From Methanobacteriota archaeon (GTDB lineage Archaea; Methanobacteriota; Methanobacteria; Methanobacteriales; Methanobacteriaceae), in contig JAEYPF010000021.1 of NCBI GenBank assembly GCA_023411115.1, positions 62,001 through 126,000 of the forward strand: a stretch of 64,000 nucleotides of DNA, read 5' to 3'. Under the pieces are notes generated by a model, which did not search any database, was not told the origin of the DNA, and worked only from the letters and a program-made list of their open reading frames with translations. Shown in pieces: positions 27,342 to 36,122 of this stretch. Each line of letters opens with the position of its first letter. The first letter of the stretch is position 1. The position numbers and the translations under genes are program-made.

Positions 27342-27455
27342 AATTATAATCCACAATCTGGATTTATAAGGCATTTTATATAACATTAATGGATTCATTG
27401 AAATTATTATATCAAAAATATGAAATATTTAAAAAAAAATAGTTGAAACCTCAAA

Positions 27456-28655
27456 TTATTTTAAGGTATCCAAAAAATTCTTCATAAATTCATGCCCTTC
27501 AATTGTGCCTAAAGATCCCATTTTAGCAGAAAATTCATTGTACTGACTGACACTATCCTTAATTCCATTTGTAGAACACATTGCATATGGAATTACATCA
27601 GTAGTATGTGTTTTGAGAGCTATGGGAGTTGCATGATCAGGCAGTATGGAAATAGCATAATTATCGAATTCAGGAAGCTCGTCAAGAAGCTTTCCAACGA
27701 TTTTCGTATCTATACTTTCTATCGCTTTGATTTTTTCCTGGATGTCACCAGCGTGTCCTGCCTCATCAGGAGCTTCAACGTGGACAAATACTAAATCATG
27801 ATTATCTAAAGCATTTATCGCATAATCAGCTTTTTGACTGTAATCAGTATCAAAATAGCCAGTTGCTCCAGGAACATCGATGTTTGTAAGCCCAAGATAA
27901 AGTCCAATACCTTTTATAAGATCAACACCCGTTATTGTGGCCCCTTTTAAGCCGTATTTTTCAGTAAAATGCACCATACTGGGCTTAGTTCCCTGTCCCC
28001 ATAACCATATCATGTTTGCAGGATATTTACCGCTTTCAATTCTTTTTCTATTTACAGGATGATCTTTCAGAATCTCCGCCGAATCATGCATGACTTTATT
28101 CAATAATTCAGCGTTCTTGTCATTAGCTGGCTTTAAAAAGTGTTCTTCAATATTTTCCCCAACCACATCATGGGGAGGAGTAGATTTTAAAGATGCCGAA
28201 CTTTCATCGTCCAATACAAATAAGTGCCTGTAACTTACACCCAGATAAAACTTTCCAATATTTCCAAATTCCTGATTTAATGTAATTATAAGCTTTTCTG
28301 ATTCCTCTGTAGAAATATGATTTGCATTAAAATCAGCTAATTTTCCATCCTTCTGGGTTATAAAATTGCATCTAAAGGCAACTTCACCTTCTTTAAGATT
28401 AGCACCAATGCTTGCTGCCTCAAGCGGCCCCCTACCAGTATAATACTTTTTAGGGTCATATCCCATAATTGAAAGATTTGCAACATCAGATCCAGGTTCC
28501 ATACCTTCAGGAACTGTTTTAAGCATTCCATTTACACCATTAGATGCTATATAATCCATATTTGGAATTACAGATGATTGAAGAACGGTTTTACCATCTA
28601 ATTCTACAAGGGGGTAATCTGCCATTCCGTCTCCTATTACCACTACGTATTTCAT
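27456..28655 (-). CDS. apgM: 2,3-bisphosphoglycerate-independent phosphoglycerate mutase, archaeal type
   Basis: Interconverts 3- and 2-phosphoglycerate in glycolysis and gluconeogenesis. The 399 residues are typical of the archaeal ApgM branch of the alkaline phosphatase superfamily. Visible landmarks: VVIGDGMADYP with the first metal Asp, SDVANLSIMGYDP carrying the catalytic Ser, GRGPLEAASIG, VHVEAPDEAGHAGD and SILPDHATPI with the late metal ligands. Some homologues are annotated as phosphonopyruvate decarboxylase-related, but the motifs fit ApgM. Expressed alone or with the genes upstream (48 bp from the homoserine dehydrogenase gene). Confidence 0.93.
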   Translation of the reverse strand: MKYVVVIGDGMADYPLVELDGKTVLQSSVIPNMDYIASNGVNGMLKTVPEGMEPGSDVANLSIMGYDPKKYYTGRGPLEAASIGANLKEGEVAFRCNFITQKDGKLADFNANHISTEESEKLIITLNQEFGNIGKFYLGVSYRHLFVLDDESSASLKSTPPHDVVGENIEEHFLKPANDKNAELLNKVMHDSAEILKDHPVNRKRIESGKYPANMIWLWGQGTKPSMVHFTEKYGLKGATITGVDLIKGIGLYLGLTNIDVPGATGYFDTDYSQKADYAINALDNHDLVFVHVEAPDEAGHAGDIQEKIKAIESIDTKIVGKLLDELPEFDNYAISILPDHATPIALKTHTTDVIPYAMCSTNGIKDSVSQYNEFSAKMGSLGTIEGHEFMKNFLDTLK

Positions 28656-28702
28656 TTTTCAAAAGTCTCCAGAATTAGTATTTGTTGGTTTAATTGCTAA
28701 AT

Positions 28703-29716
28703 TTATGATTTTGCTTTATAAATGCTGATTATGTCGCTTAAAATTGCAGATGCCGTTTCTATAGGACCTGCACCTTTTCCAACAACAGTAACATCTTCTG
28801 CAAGGTCTGTTTTAAGTGTTGCAACATTCAGTGTACCATCTACAGCAAATGGCGATCCTTCCCTTACAAGTCTTGGTGAAACTTCAAGAACATCTTCAGA
28901 TACCTCACCAATCAATTTTATAAGATACCCTTCACTTTTAGCAAGAGAAATAGATTCAGGCGTAATTTTCGATATTCCAGTCACTTCAACATCTTTAAAA
29001 CTTACATCCCTATTTAAAAGTGAATTAGCAAGGATTACAGTTTTACAAGCTGCATCTATACCCTCAACATCTTGAGCAGGGTTAGTTTCGGCTATTCCCA
29101 TTTCCTGAGATTCTTTTAAGATTTGTTCATAGGAAGAACCTTCTTTAGCCATTCTTGAGAGTATATAGTTAGTGGTACCGTTTAGAATCCCTAAAATTGA
29201 ATCTATATCACAGCTGGAGAGAGTTTCATGGGCAAAGTTTATAATCGGCATTGCACCACCTACAGAGGCTTCAAATTTAAACTGAACTCCCTTATCCATT
29301 GCAGTTTCTATTAATTCCCTGAAGTATAAAGCTAAAGGTCCCTTATTAGAGGTAACTACATCTTTTTTATCATGGAATGCCTTTAAAATATGGGTTTTGG
29401 CAGGTTCCCCGTCACAGATATCAGTAGGAGTCACTTCAATAAGGCACTCATATTCGGCTTCATCAAGTACCTTAATATTTGAAATATTGGGAACACCATA
29501 TTCTGGATAGCTGGCTATTTTTCCAGTTTCTTCCTTAGTTTTAAGAAGTAAATCTGGATCCAACCCACCATTAGAAATTGCAGCCCCTGAAGTGTCCGTA
29601 ACTGCTACTATTTCAAGATCTATCCCATACTTCTCTTTGAACCTATCCCTTTTCATAGCGATTGCCTTTACAACACCTTTTCCTACCGCACCAAAACCTA
29701 AAATACAAATTTTCAT
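28703..29716 (-). CDS. hom: Homoserine dehydrogenase
   Basis: NAD(P)-dependent reduction of aspartate semialdehyde to homoserine for threonine, methionine and isoleucine. The nucleotide-binding loop ILGFGAVGKGVVKAI lies at the N-terminus. The substrate domain shows SNKGPLAL, EASVGGAMPIINFA, GILNGTTNYILSRM and AETNPAQDVEGIDAACK. At 337 residues it lacks the C-terminal ACT domain of longer enzymes; a separate ACT protein is encoded 42 bp upstream and may supply feedback control (inference). ATG 29716 is preferred to TTG 29731, which lies inside the Shine-Dalgarno GGAGG. Confidence 0.94.
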   Translation of the reverse strand: MKICILGFGAVGKGVVKAIAMKRDRFKEKYGIDLEIVAVTDTSGAAISNGGLDPDLLLKTKEETGKIASYPEYGVPNISNIKVLDEAEYECLIEVTPTDICDGEPAKTHILKAFHDKKDVVTSNKGPLALYFRELIETAMDKGVQFKFEASVGGAMPIINFAHETLSSCDIDSILGILNGTTNYILSRMAKEGSSYEQILKESQEMGIAETNPAQDVEGIDAACKTVILANSLLNRDVSFKDVEVTGISKITPESISLAKSEGYLIKLIGEVSEDVLEVSPRLVREGSPFAVDGTLNVATLKTDLAEDVTVVGKGAGPIETASAILSDIISIYKAKS

Positions 29717-29758
29717 TAAATTTTCCTCCAACTAAAAAAAATAGCAGCGATTTATAAA

Positions 29759-30247
29759 TTAAACTTCATTTATAACTAAAAATCCTTTGGATTTCCCAAT
29801 TTCCTTTATTTTTCCCATTATGTACTTTCTCTTACCATAATCTGCTTCGACAATGATCTTTGAAGCTGACTTTTCTGGATCGTCGCCAATTTTTAAATTA
29901 AAATCAGCCACTCTTACACCTTCAATGTCATTGAGCTTGTTAAGTGCATCTTTGACATCTTTTTCCACGATATTACCAATCAAAATCGTTCTTATTTTCT
30001 CTTTCCTTAAGACGCCATCTACTTCCATTATCTGAATGTCTTGACCTTCAAGAGCATCTATAACCTTATCCAAAGTGTCTTTATCCCCTTCAATTGTTAT
30101 TTGAACAGGTACTGTGCCTCTTTCAGTTTTAATATCCCTCTGGTGAATTACTGTTACTATATTGGCCCCAAGTCTACCAATAGGTTCAAAGGCATCCATA
30201 AGTTGCCCGGGGATATCTAAAAGTTCTAAAACAAGATTCAATCTCAT
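29759..30247 (-). CDS. ACT domain protein, probable regulator of homoserine dehydrogenase
   Basis: 162 residues with an ACT domain at the N-terminus (LNLVLELLDIPGQLMDAFEPIGRLGANIVTVIHQR, residues 3-37) and a second ACT-like half (IRTILIGNIVEKDVKDALNKL). ACT domains bind amino acids and regulate biosynthetic enzymes. Its gene lies directly upstream of the homoserine dehydrogenase gene, whose product lacks an ACT domain, so a partnership is likely. The ligand is unknown. GAGGTAAGA precedes the ATG. Confidence 0.85.
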   Translation of the reverse strand: MRLNLVLELLDIPGQLMDAFEPIGRLGANIVTVIHQRDIKTERGTVPVQITIEGDKDTLDKVIDALEGQDIQIMEVDGVLRKEKIRTILIGNIVEKDVKDALNKLNDIEGVRVADFNLKIGDDPEKSASKIIVEADYGKRKYIMGKIKEIGKSKGFLVINEV

Positions 30248-30284
30248 TTTATCTTACCTCAATTTAAAATTATAAAATATTTGC

Positions 30285-30500
30285 TTATTTTATCCATTTT
30301 CCTTTTTCTGCTATAATATTTCCATTTTCATCCAGTTCTGTATTCCTAAGAATCTTTTCTGGATTTTTATCTTCACCACAATCTGAACGCGTTAGGTTAA
30401 TATTATCAACAATATAGTGAGTTTCTTCAAGTTCTGGAATGTTTTCAAGGGCTTTTGAAAACTGTTCCAATATTTCTTCAGCTTCTTTTTCTATTTTCAT
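30285..30500 (-). CDS. gatC: Aspartyl/glutamyl-tRNA amidotransferase subunit C, archaeal type
   Basis: 71 residues; stabilising subunit of GatCAB, which converts Asp-tRNA(Asn) or Glu-tRNA(Gln) to the amidated form. The archaeal pattern is visible: EEILEQFSKALENIPELEETHYIVDN followed by NLTRSD and a C-terminal GEDKNPEKILRNTELDENG. ATG 30500 has GAGGA at good spacing and is preferred to ATG 30506. It follows asnB, which makes asparagine by the other route. Its first codons and Shine-Dalgarno are repeated upstream at 30577-30606. Confidence 0.8.
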   Translation of the reverse strand: MKIEKEAEEILEQFSKALENIPELEETHYIVDNINLTRSDCGEDKNPEKILRNTELDENGNIIAEKGKWIK

Positions 30501-30519
30501 GTTCATTCCTCTGAATTAA

Positions 30520-30591
30520 CTAATAGTATAATTTTAATAAGAGGTTTTGGTCCAGCTTTTTTAAAAGGTGGGCTTGTTTTTCTATTTTCAT
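30520..30591 (-). other. 23-codon mini-ORF from a duplicated gatC start
   Basis: AGTTAATTCAGAGGATGAAA and the next codons (MKIEK) occur both here and at the gatC start; the copies differ by the presence of GTTCAT before the gatC ATG. The upstream copy then reads QAHLLKKLDQNLLLKLYY and stops 20 bp before the gatC start. It has the same Shine-Dalgarno, so it may be translated, but nothing suggests a function. Most likely a duplication scar between asnB and gatC. Confidence 0.5.
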
Positions 30592-30624
30592 CCTCTGAAT
30601 TAACTTTAGATTAAAATAGTGTAA

Positions 30625-32115
30625 TTAATTGGTATACTGATCGAATTTATTTTGAACATCCCTAAAGGACTCTTCCTTTAAAACTTTTTTAACAAGCATT
30701 TTGTGGATACCTGAGCCGTATTGTGCTGCTTTTTTAGGCCTCTTTACAATTTCTTCAGGTACTCCAAGATCTGCACCTACTTCCCTGAGTATACATTTCC
30801 TCAGTGTGTCATCTTTTTTATTTATTTTATATTTCATAGGTATGTTCATGGCATTATTTATAATATCAGGATCAAGATAAGGCACTCTAAGTTCGATGCT
30901 ATTTGCCATAGTAACAGCATCATCCCTTTGTAAGTTTACGTGATACAGGTTCAAAATATCCTGCTTTAAATCTTCCTGCGTGATTTCTCCTTTTTCTTGA
31001 TAAAACTTCAAATAGCGATTATAGCCCCCATAAAGCTCATCTGCTCCCTGTCCTGAAAGCATAACCTTTAAATTATCCTCATGAGCCATTTCTGCTGCAA
31101 CATATCCCGGCATTCCCACGCCAATTTTCATGACGTTGAATTCTTCTATAGCATTTAATACCATTGGTAAATATTTCCTGACATCTTCAACATTAACTAA
31201 TTTGACTTTGAGAGATAGATCCATAGTAGCTGCAGTTTCTTTTGCAAATTTAAGATCAATAGAATCTTTGTGACCAACACTGTAAAGAGTAGTTTTAATT
31301 CCAAGATCATCTGCTATTTTAGCAATTATTGTACTATCTATGCCTCCTGAAAAAAGTATTCCAACTTCAGAAAGCCCTGAAACTCTTTTTTCTACAGATT
31401 TTATTAAAAGGTTCTTTAACTGTTTTTTAAGTACCTCTTTTGATAAATGGGATCCATTTTGCAAATTTTGTATACTCAAATTTATGTTTTCATTTAATTT
31501 ATTGGTTAATTTTAATAATTCACCATTGTACAATATTGAACCCGGCTTAAGTGTTTTTACATGGTTTATTCCTATATTCCATAGTGCTTTTCTTTCAGAA
31601 GCAAATGCAAATGTATTTTTATCTGTATTTTCTCCATAATAAAGCGGTTTTACTCCCAAAGGATCCCTTACCGCTGCAAAATTTTTGCCATCATATACTG
31701 CAAATGCATAGTCTCCATCCAGGTATTCAATGGTTTTTATCACTGCACTGTAAAGTGAACCATCGTAAAATTTTTTAATGAGAGTTATTATAATTTCACA
31801 GTCAGAATCAGTTTTAAAATCGGCTTTAAATTCATCTTTAAGCTCTCGATAATTATATATTTCCCCATTACAAACTAAAACATAATTATCATGGATTATA
31901 GGTTGTGATCCCGATTCGCATCCAACTATTGAAAGCAAATTATGTCCCAGTCCAAATGATCCTTCAGAAATTTTTAAACTATCCAAATCTCCATAGGCTA
32001 CTGATCCGTCCACAAAAACACCAGATCCATCCGGACCCCTATGTTTAAGAGAAACAAGCATATCCAATAGTTTTTCCGATATATTGGTTCCAATAATTCC
32101 AGCTATCCCACACAT
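30625..32115 (-). CDS. asnB: Asparagine synthase, glutamine-hydrolysing
   Basis: 496 residues. The N-terminal Ntn amidotransferase starts MCGIAGIIG with Cys2 as nucleophile and continues LKHRGPDGSG and CNGEIYNYREL. The C-terminal PP-loop synthetase domain has GILFSGGIDSTIIAK near residue 255, LSGQGADELYGGY near 355 and ELRVPYLDPDI. GGAAGTTAAAT precedes the ATG. It heads the run asnB-gatC-ACT-hom-apgM on minus, with small gaps throughout, so joint transcription of amino-acid genes is plausible. Confidence 0.95.
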   Translation of the reverse strand: MCGIAGIIGTNISEKLLDMLVSLKHRGPDGSGVFVDGSVAYGDLDSLKISEGSFGLGHNLLSIVGCESGSQPIIHDNYVLVCNGEIYNYRELKDEFKADFKTDSDCEIIITLIKKFYDGSLYSAVIKTIEYLDGDYAFAVYDGKNFAAVRDPLGVKPLYYGENTDKNTFAFASERKALWNIGINHVKTLKPGSILYNGELLKLTNKLNENINLSIQNLQNGSHLSKEVLKKQLKNLLIKSVEKRVSGLSEVGILFSGGIDSTIIAKIADDLGIKTTLYSVGHKDSIDLKFAKETAATMDLSLKVKLVNVEDVRKYLPMVLNAIEEFNVMKIGVGMPGYVAAEMAHEDNLKVMLSGQGADELYGGYNRYLKFYQEKGEITQEDLKQDILNLYHVNLQRDDAVTMANSIELRVPYLDPDIINNAMNIPMKYKINKKDDTLRKCILREVGADLGVPEEIVKRPKKAAQYGSGIHKMLVKKVLKEESFRDVQNKFDQYTN

Positions 32116-32580
32116 ATTTAACTTCCTAATTCTTAAGAAAATGGATTTTAGAGATAAATTTACTCCCTATTTGATAAACTTAAGTTTCATGTTTATTTTC
32201 TTTAATATATATTATTGGATGATGAAAAAAATTCAGGTTATATAATTATAGTGAATGATGTGTAAAAAGTTGATTATTATAGGTTAATTGCGATACATTA
32301 TACTTTAATAGTGTTTACCGTGTTTAATGATATTTTTCCTAAAAATACATGATTAATATTCGTTTATTTGTTTAATATGCTATATTTTATGGTAAATAAT
32401 TGAAAAATTGTTCCACTCCTTTGATTAAGTTTATGGTAATTTCATTTTTTGAACTTATTTTTTTTTAATTCATTTAACTATAAGAAAAATAGATAATGCT
32501 ATTTTCTTTGTGATGTTCAAATTAGTAATTTTTTGTTAATCCATCAATTTGGTATATTACTATAATTTTATTTATTATTA
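32116..32580. other. AT-rich gap before the surface-protein locus, no gene seen
   Basis: About 465 bp, with frequent T runs and no supported ORF, RNA fold or repeat. It contains the asnB promoter region on minus; I could not pick one box with confidence because many AT stretches fit. Confidence 0.5.
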
Positions 32581-32582
32581 CA

Positions 32583-32620
32583 AATAGTAAATTTTTTATT
32601 ACATAGTTAATATAATAATT
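32583..32620 (+). promoter_or_regulatory. Promoter-like box, copy A
   Basis: AATAGTAAATTTTTTATTAC then ATAGTTAATATAATAATT. It matches the consensus ACTAATAGTAAAGTTTTTAT followed by TA-ATTA-TATAATA found before all six small surface-protein genes. AAAG plus TTTTTATTA fits BRE plus TATA, so transcription would start near 32630, leaving a leader of about 260 nt. Confidence 0.55.
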
Positions 32621-32676
32621 AATTAAAGTAATACTATTATAGTTACAATGTCCACAATCGTAAAAAGAGGAATATA

Positions 32677-32724
32677 TTGAAACATATTATGCACAAAAAA
32701 TCTAAAAATACTATTACCCTGTAA
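32677..32724 (+). other. Upstream ORF A (HKK family)
   Basis: TTG start with GAGGAA six bases ahead; encodes MKHIMHKKSKNTITL. Shares His-Lys-Lys and flanking sequence with the upstream ORFs at 34869 and 36237. Possible leader peptide, or just conserved leader RNA. Confidence 0.3.
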
Positions 32725-32823
32725 ACTTTTCCATCGGCCTTTTCATCTGTTAAAAATTGTTCCATAAGTGCATAATAAAAATCATAAGAATTTAAAGCCC
32801 TCTTTTAGCTTAATAAACTGTTT

Positions 32824-32876
32824 AGCAGGGTTAATTACAATGTTTAGAGAGTTTCATACTAACTCTGCGCCAAAAA
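32824..32876 (+). ncRNA. Structured leader RNA type 1, copy A
   Basis: GCAGGG (32825-32830) can pair with CTCTGC (32863-32868), extended by TT/AA; GAGTT/AACTC offers an inner or alternative stem. GCGCCAAAAAA follows, then the Shine-Dalgarno GGGAGGAAA. The same layout precedes 34235, 35116 and 36499. Confidence 0.6.
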
Positions 32877-32894
32877 ATAAAGGGAGGAAAGTAC

Positions 32895-33590
32895 ATGAAA
32901 AAATTTCTAGTTGTATTTCTAGCCATTGTCATAATAGGTGCCGGAATTGGATTTGGTGCAACTTCAACTCTGTATACCAATGAACTTGGAGATACCAATG
33001 ATAATCTTGGTCAAAACAACGGAATCCCAAGTATTAATACAGCTCAAAATGATGGAAACAGCATAGATAGTATTGATCAAGCTAATGGGAACAGCTTAGA
33101 TAGTGTTGATCAAGCTAATGGGAACAGCTATCAGGACGGAAATGATTTAAGTAATGATGTGCAGGACAACTGGTATGACGGTTTCTGGAATAGTGAAGGG
33201 AATAATAATGGATTTTGGACAAGTGGGGACAATTACGATAAAAAAGATGATAAGGATAGAGATAAAGACAGAGACCACAAAAAAGACAAAGATAAGAAGG
33301 ATAAAGATAACAATGATAAAGTAAGTGTAACAGTAAACAATTATGTAACTTCAACAACCACTGGTGGAAACGCACAAACTACAGGCGGCAATTCAGAATC
33401 CAACGTTGAAACTAAAACAGCTTCTAGTAATGTGCCTCAACAAATTGCGTCAGAAATTTCAGAGTCCAATGGTGGAAATATATTTGTTAATGCAGTTCCT
33501 ATGCAAAAAACAGGATTACCAATTATTCCCGCATTGATGTCTACATTACTTATATGTAGCGGCTTATTATACCGAAAATTGAGGAAATAA
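32895..33590 (+). CDS. Secreted Asp/Lys-rich surface protein with C-terminal PMQKTG anchor
   Basis: 231 residues. Signal peptide KKFLVVFLAIVIIGAGIGFG at residues 2-21. A tandem repeat follows (SIDQANGNSLD, SVDQANGNSYQ), then a Trp/Asn/Gly-rich part, a highly charged stretch of Lys and Asp near residues 115-140 (DKDRDKDRDHKKDKDKKDK) and a Thr/Gly/Asn-rich part. The end is PMQKTGLPIIPALMSTLLIC then SGLLYRKLRK: a conserved motif, a hydrophobic segment and a basic tail, the architecture of a cell-wall sorting signal. Probably fixed to the pseudomurein wall or membrane (inference). No enzymatic domain. Single gene with a long structured leader. Confidence 0.75.
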   Translation: MKKFLVVFLAIVIIGAGIGFGATSTLYTNELGDTNDNLGQNNGIPSINTAQNDGNSIDSIDQANGNSLDSVDQANGNSYQDGNDLSNDVQDNWYDGFWNSEGNNNGFWTSGDNYDKKDDKDRDKDRDHKKDKDKKDKDNNDKVSVTVNNYVTSTTTGGNAQTTGGNSESNVETKTASSNVPQQIASEISESNGGNIFVNAVPMQKTGLPIIPALMSTLLICSGLLYRKLRK

Positions 33591-33946
33591 ATCCTTAATT
33601 TTCATGTTTTTTGTTTAGATAAACTAAAAATTGAAAATACTAATTTTTTAATACATGCTTTTAATCTAGTTTCTTTTTTTTCAAATAAGCTCCAATTTAA
33701 ATGAACAAGAAATAAGTTATTCCAACTTTTTAAATATATATAAATTAATAGATTAAATAAACTTATAAACAGTTTATATGCGTATTTAATTTTATAATAA
33801 TCATATTGAATTGTTTTTCCCATAAATAAGACTATTAACTGATTTATATTGCTACAGAATCATTATAATGAATTTGTTGTTGTTATCTAAACTATTAAGT
33901 TTTTATTAATTAATTAAAATACTGTACCAATATTGTTTTATTTATT

Positions 33947-34000
33947 AATACCAATCATAAAGTTTTTATTATATTAATAACATATTAAGCAAGTAATAAC
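33947..34000 (+). promoter_or_regulatory. Promoter-like box, copy B
   Basis: AATACCAATCATAAAGTTTT then TATTATATTAATAACATATT and AAGCAAGTAATAAC. Same box as copy A, with the AAGCAAGTAATAAC tail shared with copy D. The preceding gap 33591-33946 holds T-rich sequence and no gene I can support. Confidence 0.55.
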
Positions 34001-34162
34001 ATTCACTTACATCGATACACATGAATACTTAATCACCGATAAAAATTAATTTTTTCCATAATGCAATTAAATAGAATAATACACACCATACATTAAAATA
34101 AAAACTATTAAACCATTTAAAAGAGTCTAATTAATAAATTAAGACTTAATAATTAAATCAAT

Positions 34163-34217
34163 TAGTAGGGTACTTGCGTAGTTAAAGGAGCATCATAACT
34201 CTACCCTGCACCAAAAA
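34163..34217 (+). ncRNA. Structured leader RNA type 1, copy B
   Basis: GTAGGGT (34165-34171) pairs with ACCCTGC (34203-34209); an inner GGAG/CTCT stem is possible. Shares TACTTGCGTAGTTAAAGG with copies C and D in part, and GCACCAAAAAT just before the Shine-Dalgarno AAAGGAGG. Confidence 0.65.
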
Positions 34218-34234
34218 TGAAAGGAGGAAACCGC

Positions 34235-34513
34235 ATGAGTAAAACATTAGTTTTATTTCTAGCCTTTATCATAGGAGTAGGTGCCAGCATTGGATTTTGT
34301 ACTGCTGCAAATGCAAACGATATGGGAAATATAACTGTTACTTCAGATAACGTAAACTTGCAAGACCAAGAAGCATTTACTGGCCATAAAATTCATGATC
34401 CAAATGATCCTAGATCAATACCAATGCAAAAAACAGGTTTACCCATTTTACCTGCATTGCTATCAACATTACTTATAGGCAGTGGTTTATTGCATGGAAG
34501 ATTAAGGAATTAA
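34235..34513 (+). CDS. Small secreted protein with C-terminal PMQKTG anchor
   Basis: 92 residues from ATG 34235, chosen because AAAGGAGG lies eight bases upstream (the in-frame ATG at 34217 overlaps that site). Signal peptide KTLVLFLAFIIGVGASIGF then CTAANANDMG. Only about 45 residues separate it from the C-terminal PMQKTGLPILPALLSTLLIG and SGLLHGRLRN. It is almost only signal and anchor, so it may be a minimal member of the family or a degraded one. Single gene with its own promoter-like box and type 1 leader. Confidence 0.7.
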   Translation: MSKTLVLFLAFIIGVGASIGFCTAANANDMGNITVTSDNVNLQDQEAFTGHKIHDPNDPRSIPMQKTGLPILPALLSTLLIGSGLLHGRLRN

Positions 34514-34770
34514 TTTCTTTAATCTTTTAAATTCTTTTTTTCAACAAATAAACCTTTAATATATTCCAAATAGGAAATATTTTACTACAAATAGTGCAAT
34601 AGCAATTTAATTTGTTTAAAAATTAGTAATTAACTTTATTTTGTAGTCATAATTTTTTTTAAATTTATTTATATGAAAGAGAACAATAGCAAATGTCTTC
34701 TTAATGCCAGTTATATTATTACTATTGTATTAACTAATTACATAATTATATTAATATTATTTTTCTTTAT

Positions 34771-34828
34771 AATACTAATAGTAAACTTTTTATTATATTA
34801 GTAATATAATAAGCTAATATAGTAATAA
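34771..34828 (+). promoter_or_regulatory. Promoter-like box, copy C
   Basis: AATACTAATAGTAAACTTTT then TATTATATTAGTAATATAAT and AAGCTAATATAGTAATAA. Part of the gap 34514-35115, which otherwise holds a short upstream ORF and the type 1 leader. Confidence 0.55.
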
Positions 34829-34868
34829 TATAATACTTGCTAGGGATACAATCATAAAAGGGGAAGAT

Positions 34869-34961
34869 ATGTTGCAATCCGATATGCATAAAAAACCAAT
34901 ATTTTTCACTATTAATTTTACTCGTTCATTGACCTTTCCCTTAACAAATGGATTACTGTAA
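34869..34961 (+). other. Upstream ORF C (HKK family)
   Basis: ATG with AGGGGA upstream; encodes 30 residues beginning MLQSDMHKKPIFFTINFTRS. It aligns with the ORFs at 32677 and 36237 through HKK and through the preceding TACAATCATAAAAGGGGAA block. Confidence 0.35.
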
Positions 34962-35044
34962 ACTTAGACTAAATTTTATGGGCATTTAATGCCTATTATC
35001 AGGTATTGGCCCATATAATAGGACATTTAAATAAATAAATTGTT

Positions 35045-35098
35045 GAGTAGGGTACTTGTAAGAAAGAGGGGGTTTCAAACTCCGCCCTGCGCCTAAAA
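35045..35098 (+). ncRNA. Structured leader RNA type 1, copy C
   Basis: GTAGGGT (35047-35053) pairs with GCCCTGC (35084-35090), with a U-G pair where copy B has U-A and copy D has C-G. An inner GGGG/CTCC stem follows. GCGCCTAAAAT precedes the Shine-Dalgarno GGAGGAAA. Confidence 0.65.
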
Positions 35099-35115
35099 TA
35101 CTGGAGGAAAAAAAT

Positions 35116-35670
35116 ATGAAAAAAGCATTAGTTGTGTTTCTAGCATTTGTAATGTTAGTAAGTGCTGGAATGGGATTTGGTGCTGCAGCAACACCGAGTA
35201 CACAGGACACTAATACTGTACAGAGTACTGATCACCCCGCCAATCCTGATGCGGATAAAAAAGTTGATCCAAAAGACGATAAAAAATGTGACGATGATAA
35301 AAAGTCCGACGATAAAAAAGATGACAAAAAAGATGATGACAAAAAATGCGACGATGACAAAAAATGTGAAGATGACAAAAAAGATGATGACAAAAAATGT
35401 GAAGAAGATAAAAAAGACAAAGATGACGAAAAAGTAGAAGTAACTGTCATAATCATCGAAAAAAGGTTTTATTATCTAGTCAATGGAAAATGGGTTCTTG
35501 GTGGAGCACCAGGTGCAGCCGCAGCAAAAAGTGCAGCCAAACCTAAAGCAAAAGCTGCTATGCCATCAGCACAAGTGCCTATGCAAAAAGCCGGTGTACC
35601 AATTTTACCTGCATTGTTATCAACATTGATGATAGGCGGCGGCTTACTATATGGCAGATTCAGGAAATAA
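35116..35670 (+). CDS. Secreted Asp/Lys/Cys-repeat surface protein with C-terminal anchor
   Basis: 184 residues. Signal peptide KKALVVFLAFVMLVSAGMGF then GAAATPS. Residues 50-110 are a repeat of Asp-Lys blocks with evenly placed Cys (KKCDDDKKSDDKKDDKKDDD, then three more DDKKCxDD units). Next are a short strand-rich piece (VEVTVIIIEKRFYYLVNGKW), an Ala/Lys-rich linker and the anchor VPMQKAGVPILPALLSTLMI then GGGLLYGRFRK. The Cys-Asp repeats could bind metal ions or crosslink (inference). Same leader type as its neighbours. Confidence 0.75.
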   Translation: MKKALVVFLAFVMLVSAGMGFGAAATPSTQDTNTVQSTDHPANPDADKKVDPKDDKKCDDDKKSDDKKDDKKDDDKKCDDDKKCEDDKKDDDKKCEEDKKDKDDEKVEVTVIIIEKRFYYLVNGKWVLGGAPGAAAAKSAAKPKAKAAMPSAQVPMQKAGVPILPALLSTLMIGGGLLYGRFRK

Positions 35671-36122
35671 TTCCTTAATTTTTAAATTCTTTTTTTAAAT
35701 TCTTTTTTTATTTTCTTGAAATAAATTAAACTGTTATGGACATTTATTAATTCATATAACAATAATTTATTTCAAAGTTCTAAATAGTCAGATAAGGCTG
35801 TTTTATAATAATAAGCCCATTATTCTTTTTTTAACTAACCGAAAAGTTAATTATAGTGCTTTTAAGTATGTCTTCCTTAGAAATACGCATTATTCAATAA
35901 CTGATTCAACAAAACGCGTTAGATATAGGCTATAGTCCAGTAAAATTTATAAAATCAATAGGTTTATTTAAATGAAGTATGTTACTACTCTATTTTGTAA
36001 ACTTTATTTTTTTAAATTCAATTATATTAAAGAGAAAGGTAATGCATATTCTCTTATTGCTTCTTAAATTATTAATTTTGTATTACATAATTACATGATT
36101 ATATTAATATTGTTTTTGTTTT

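Noticed and set aside
33602..33823. 73-residue minus-strand ORF after the gene at 32895
   Set aside because: Composition is that of AT-rich noncoding DNA; no Shine-Dalgarno or recognisable pattern.
35162..35456. Long alternative-frame ORFs over the Lys/Asp repeat region on both strands
   Set aside because: Low-complexity shadows of the secreted protein gene at 35116; only that frame has signal peptide, Shine-Dalgarno and anchor.
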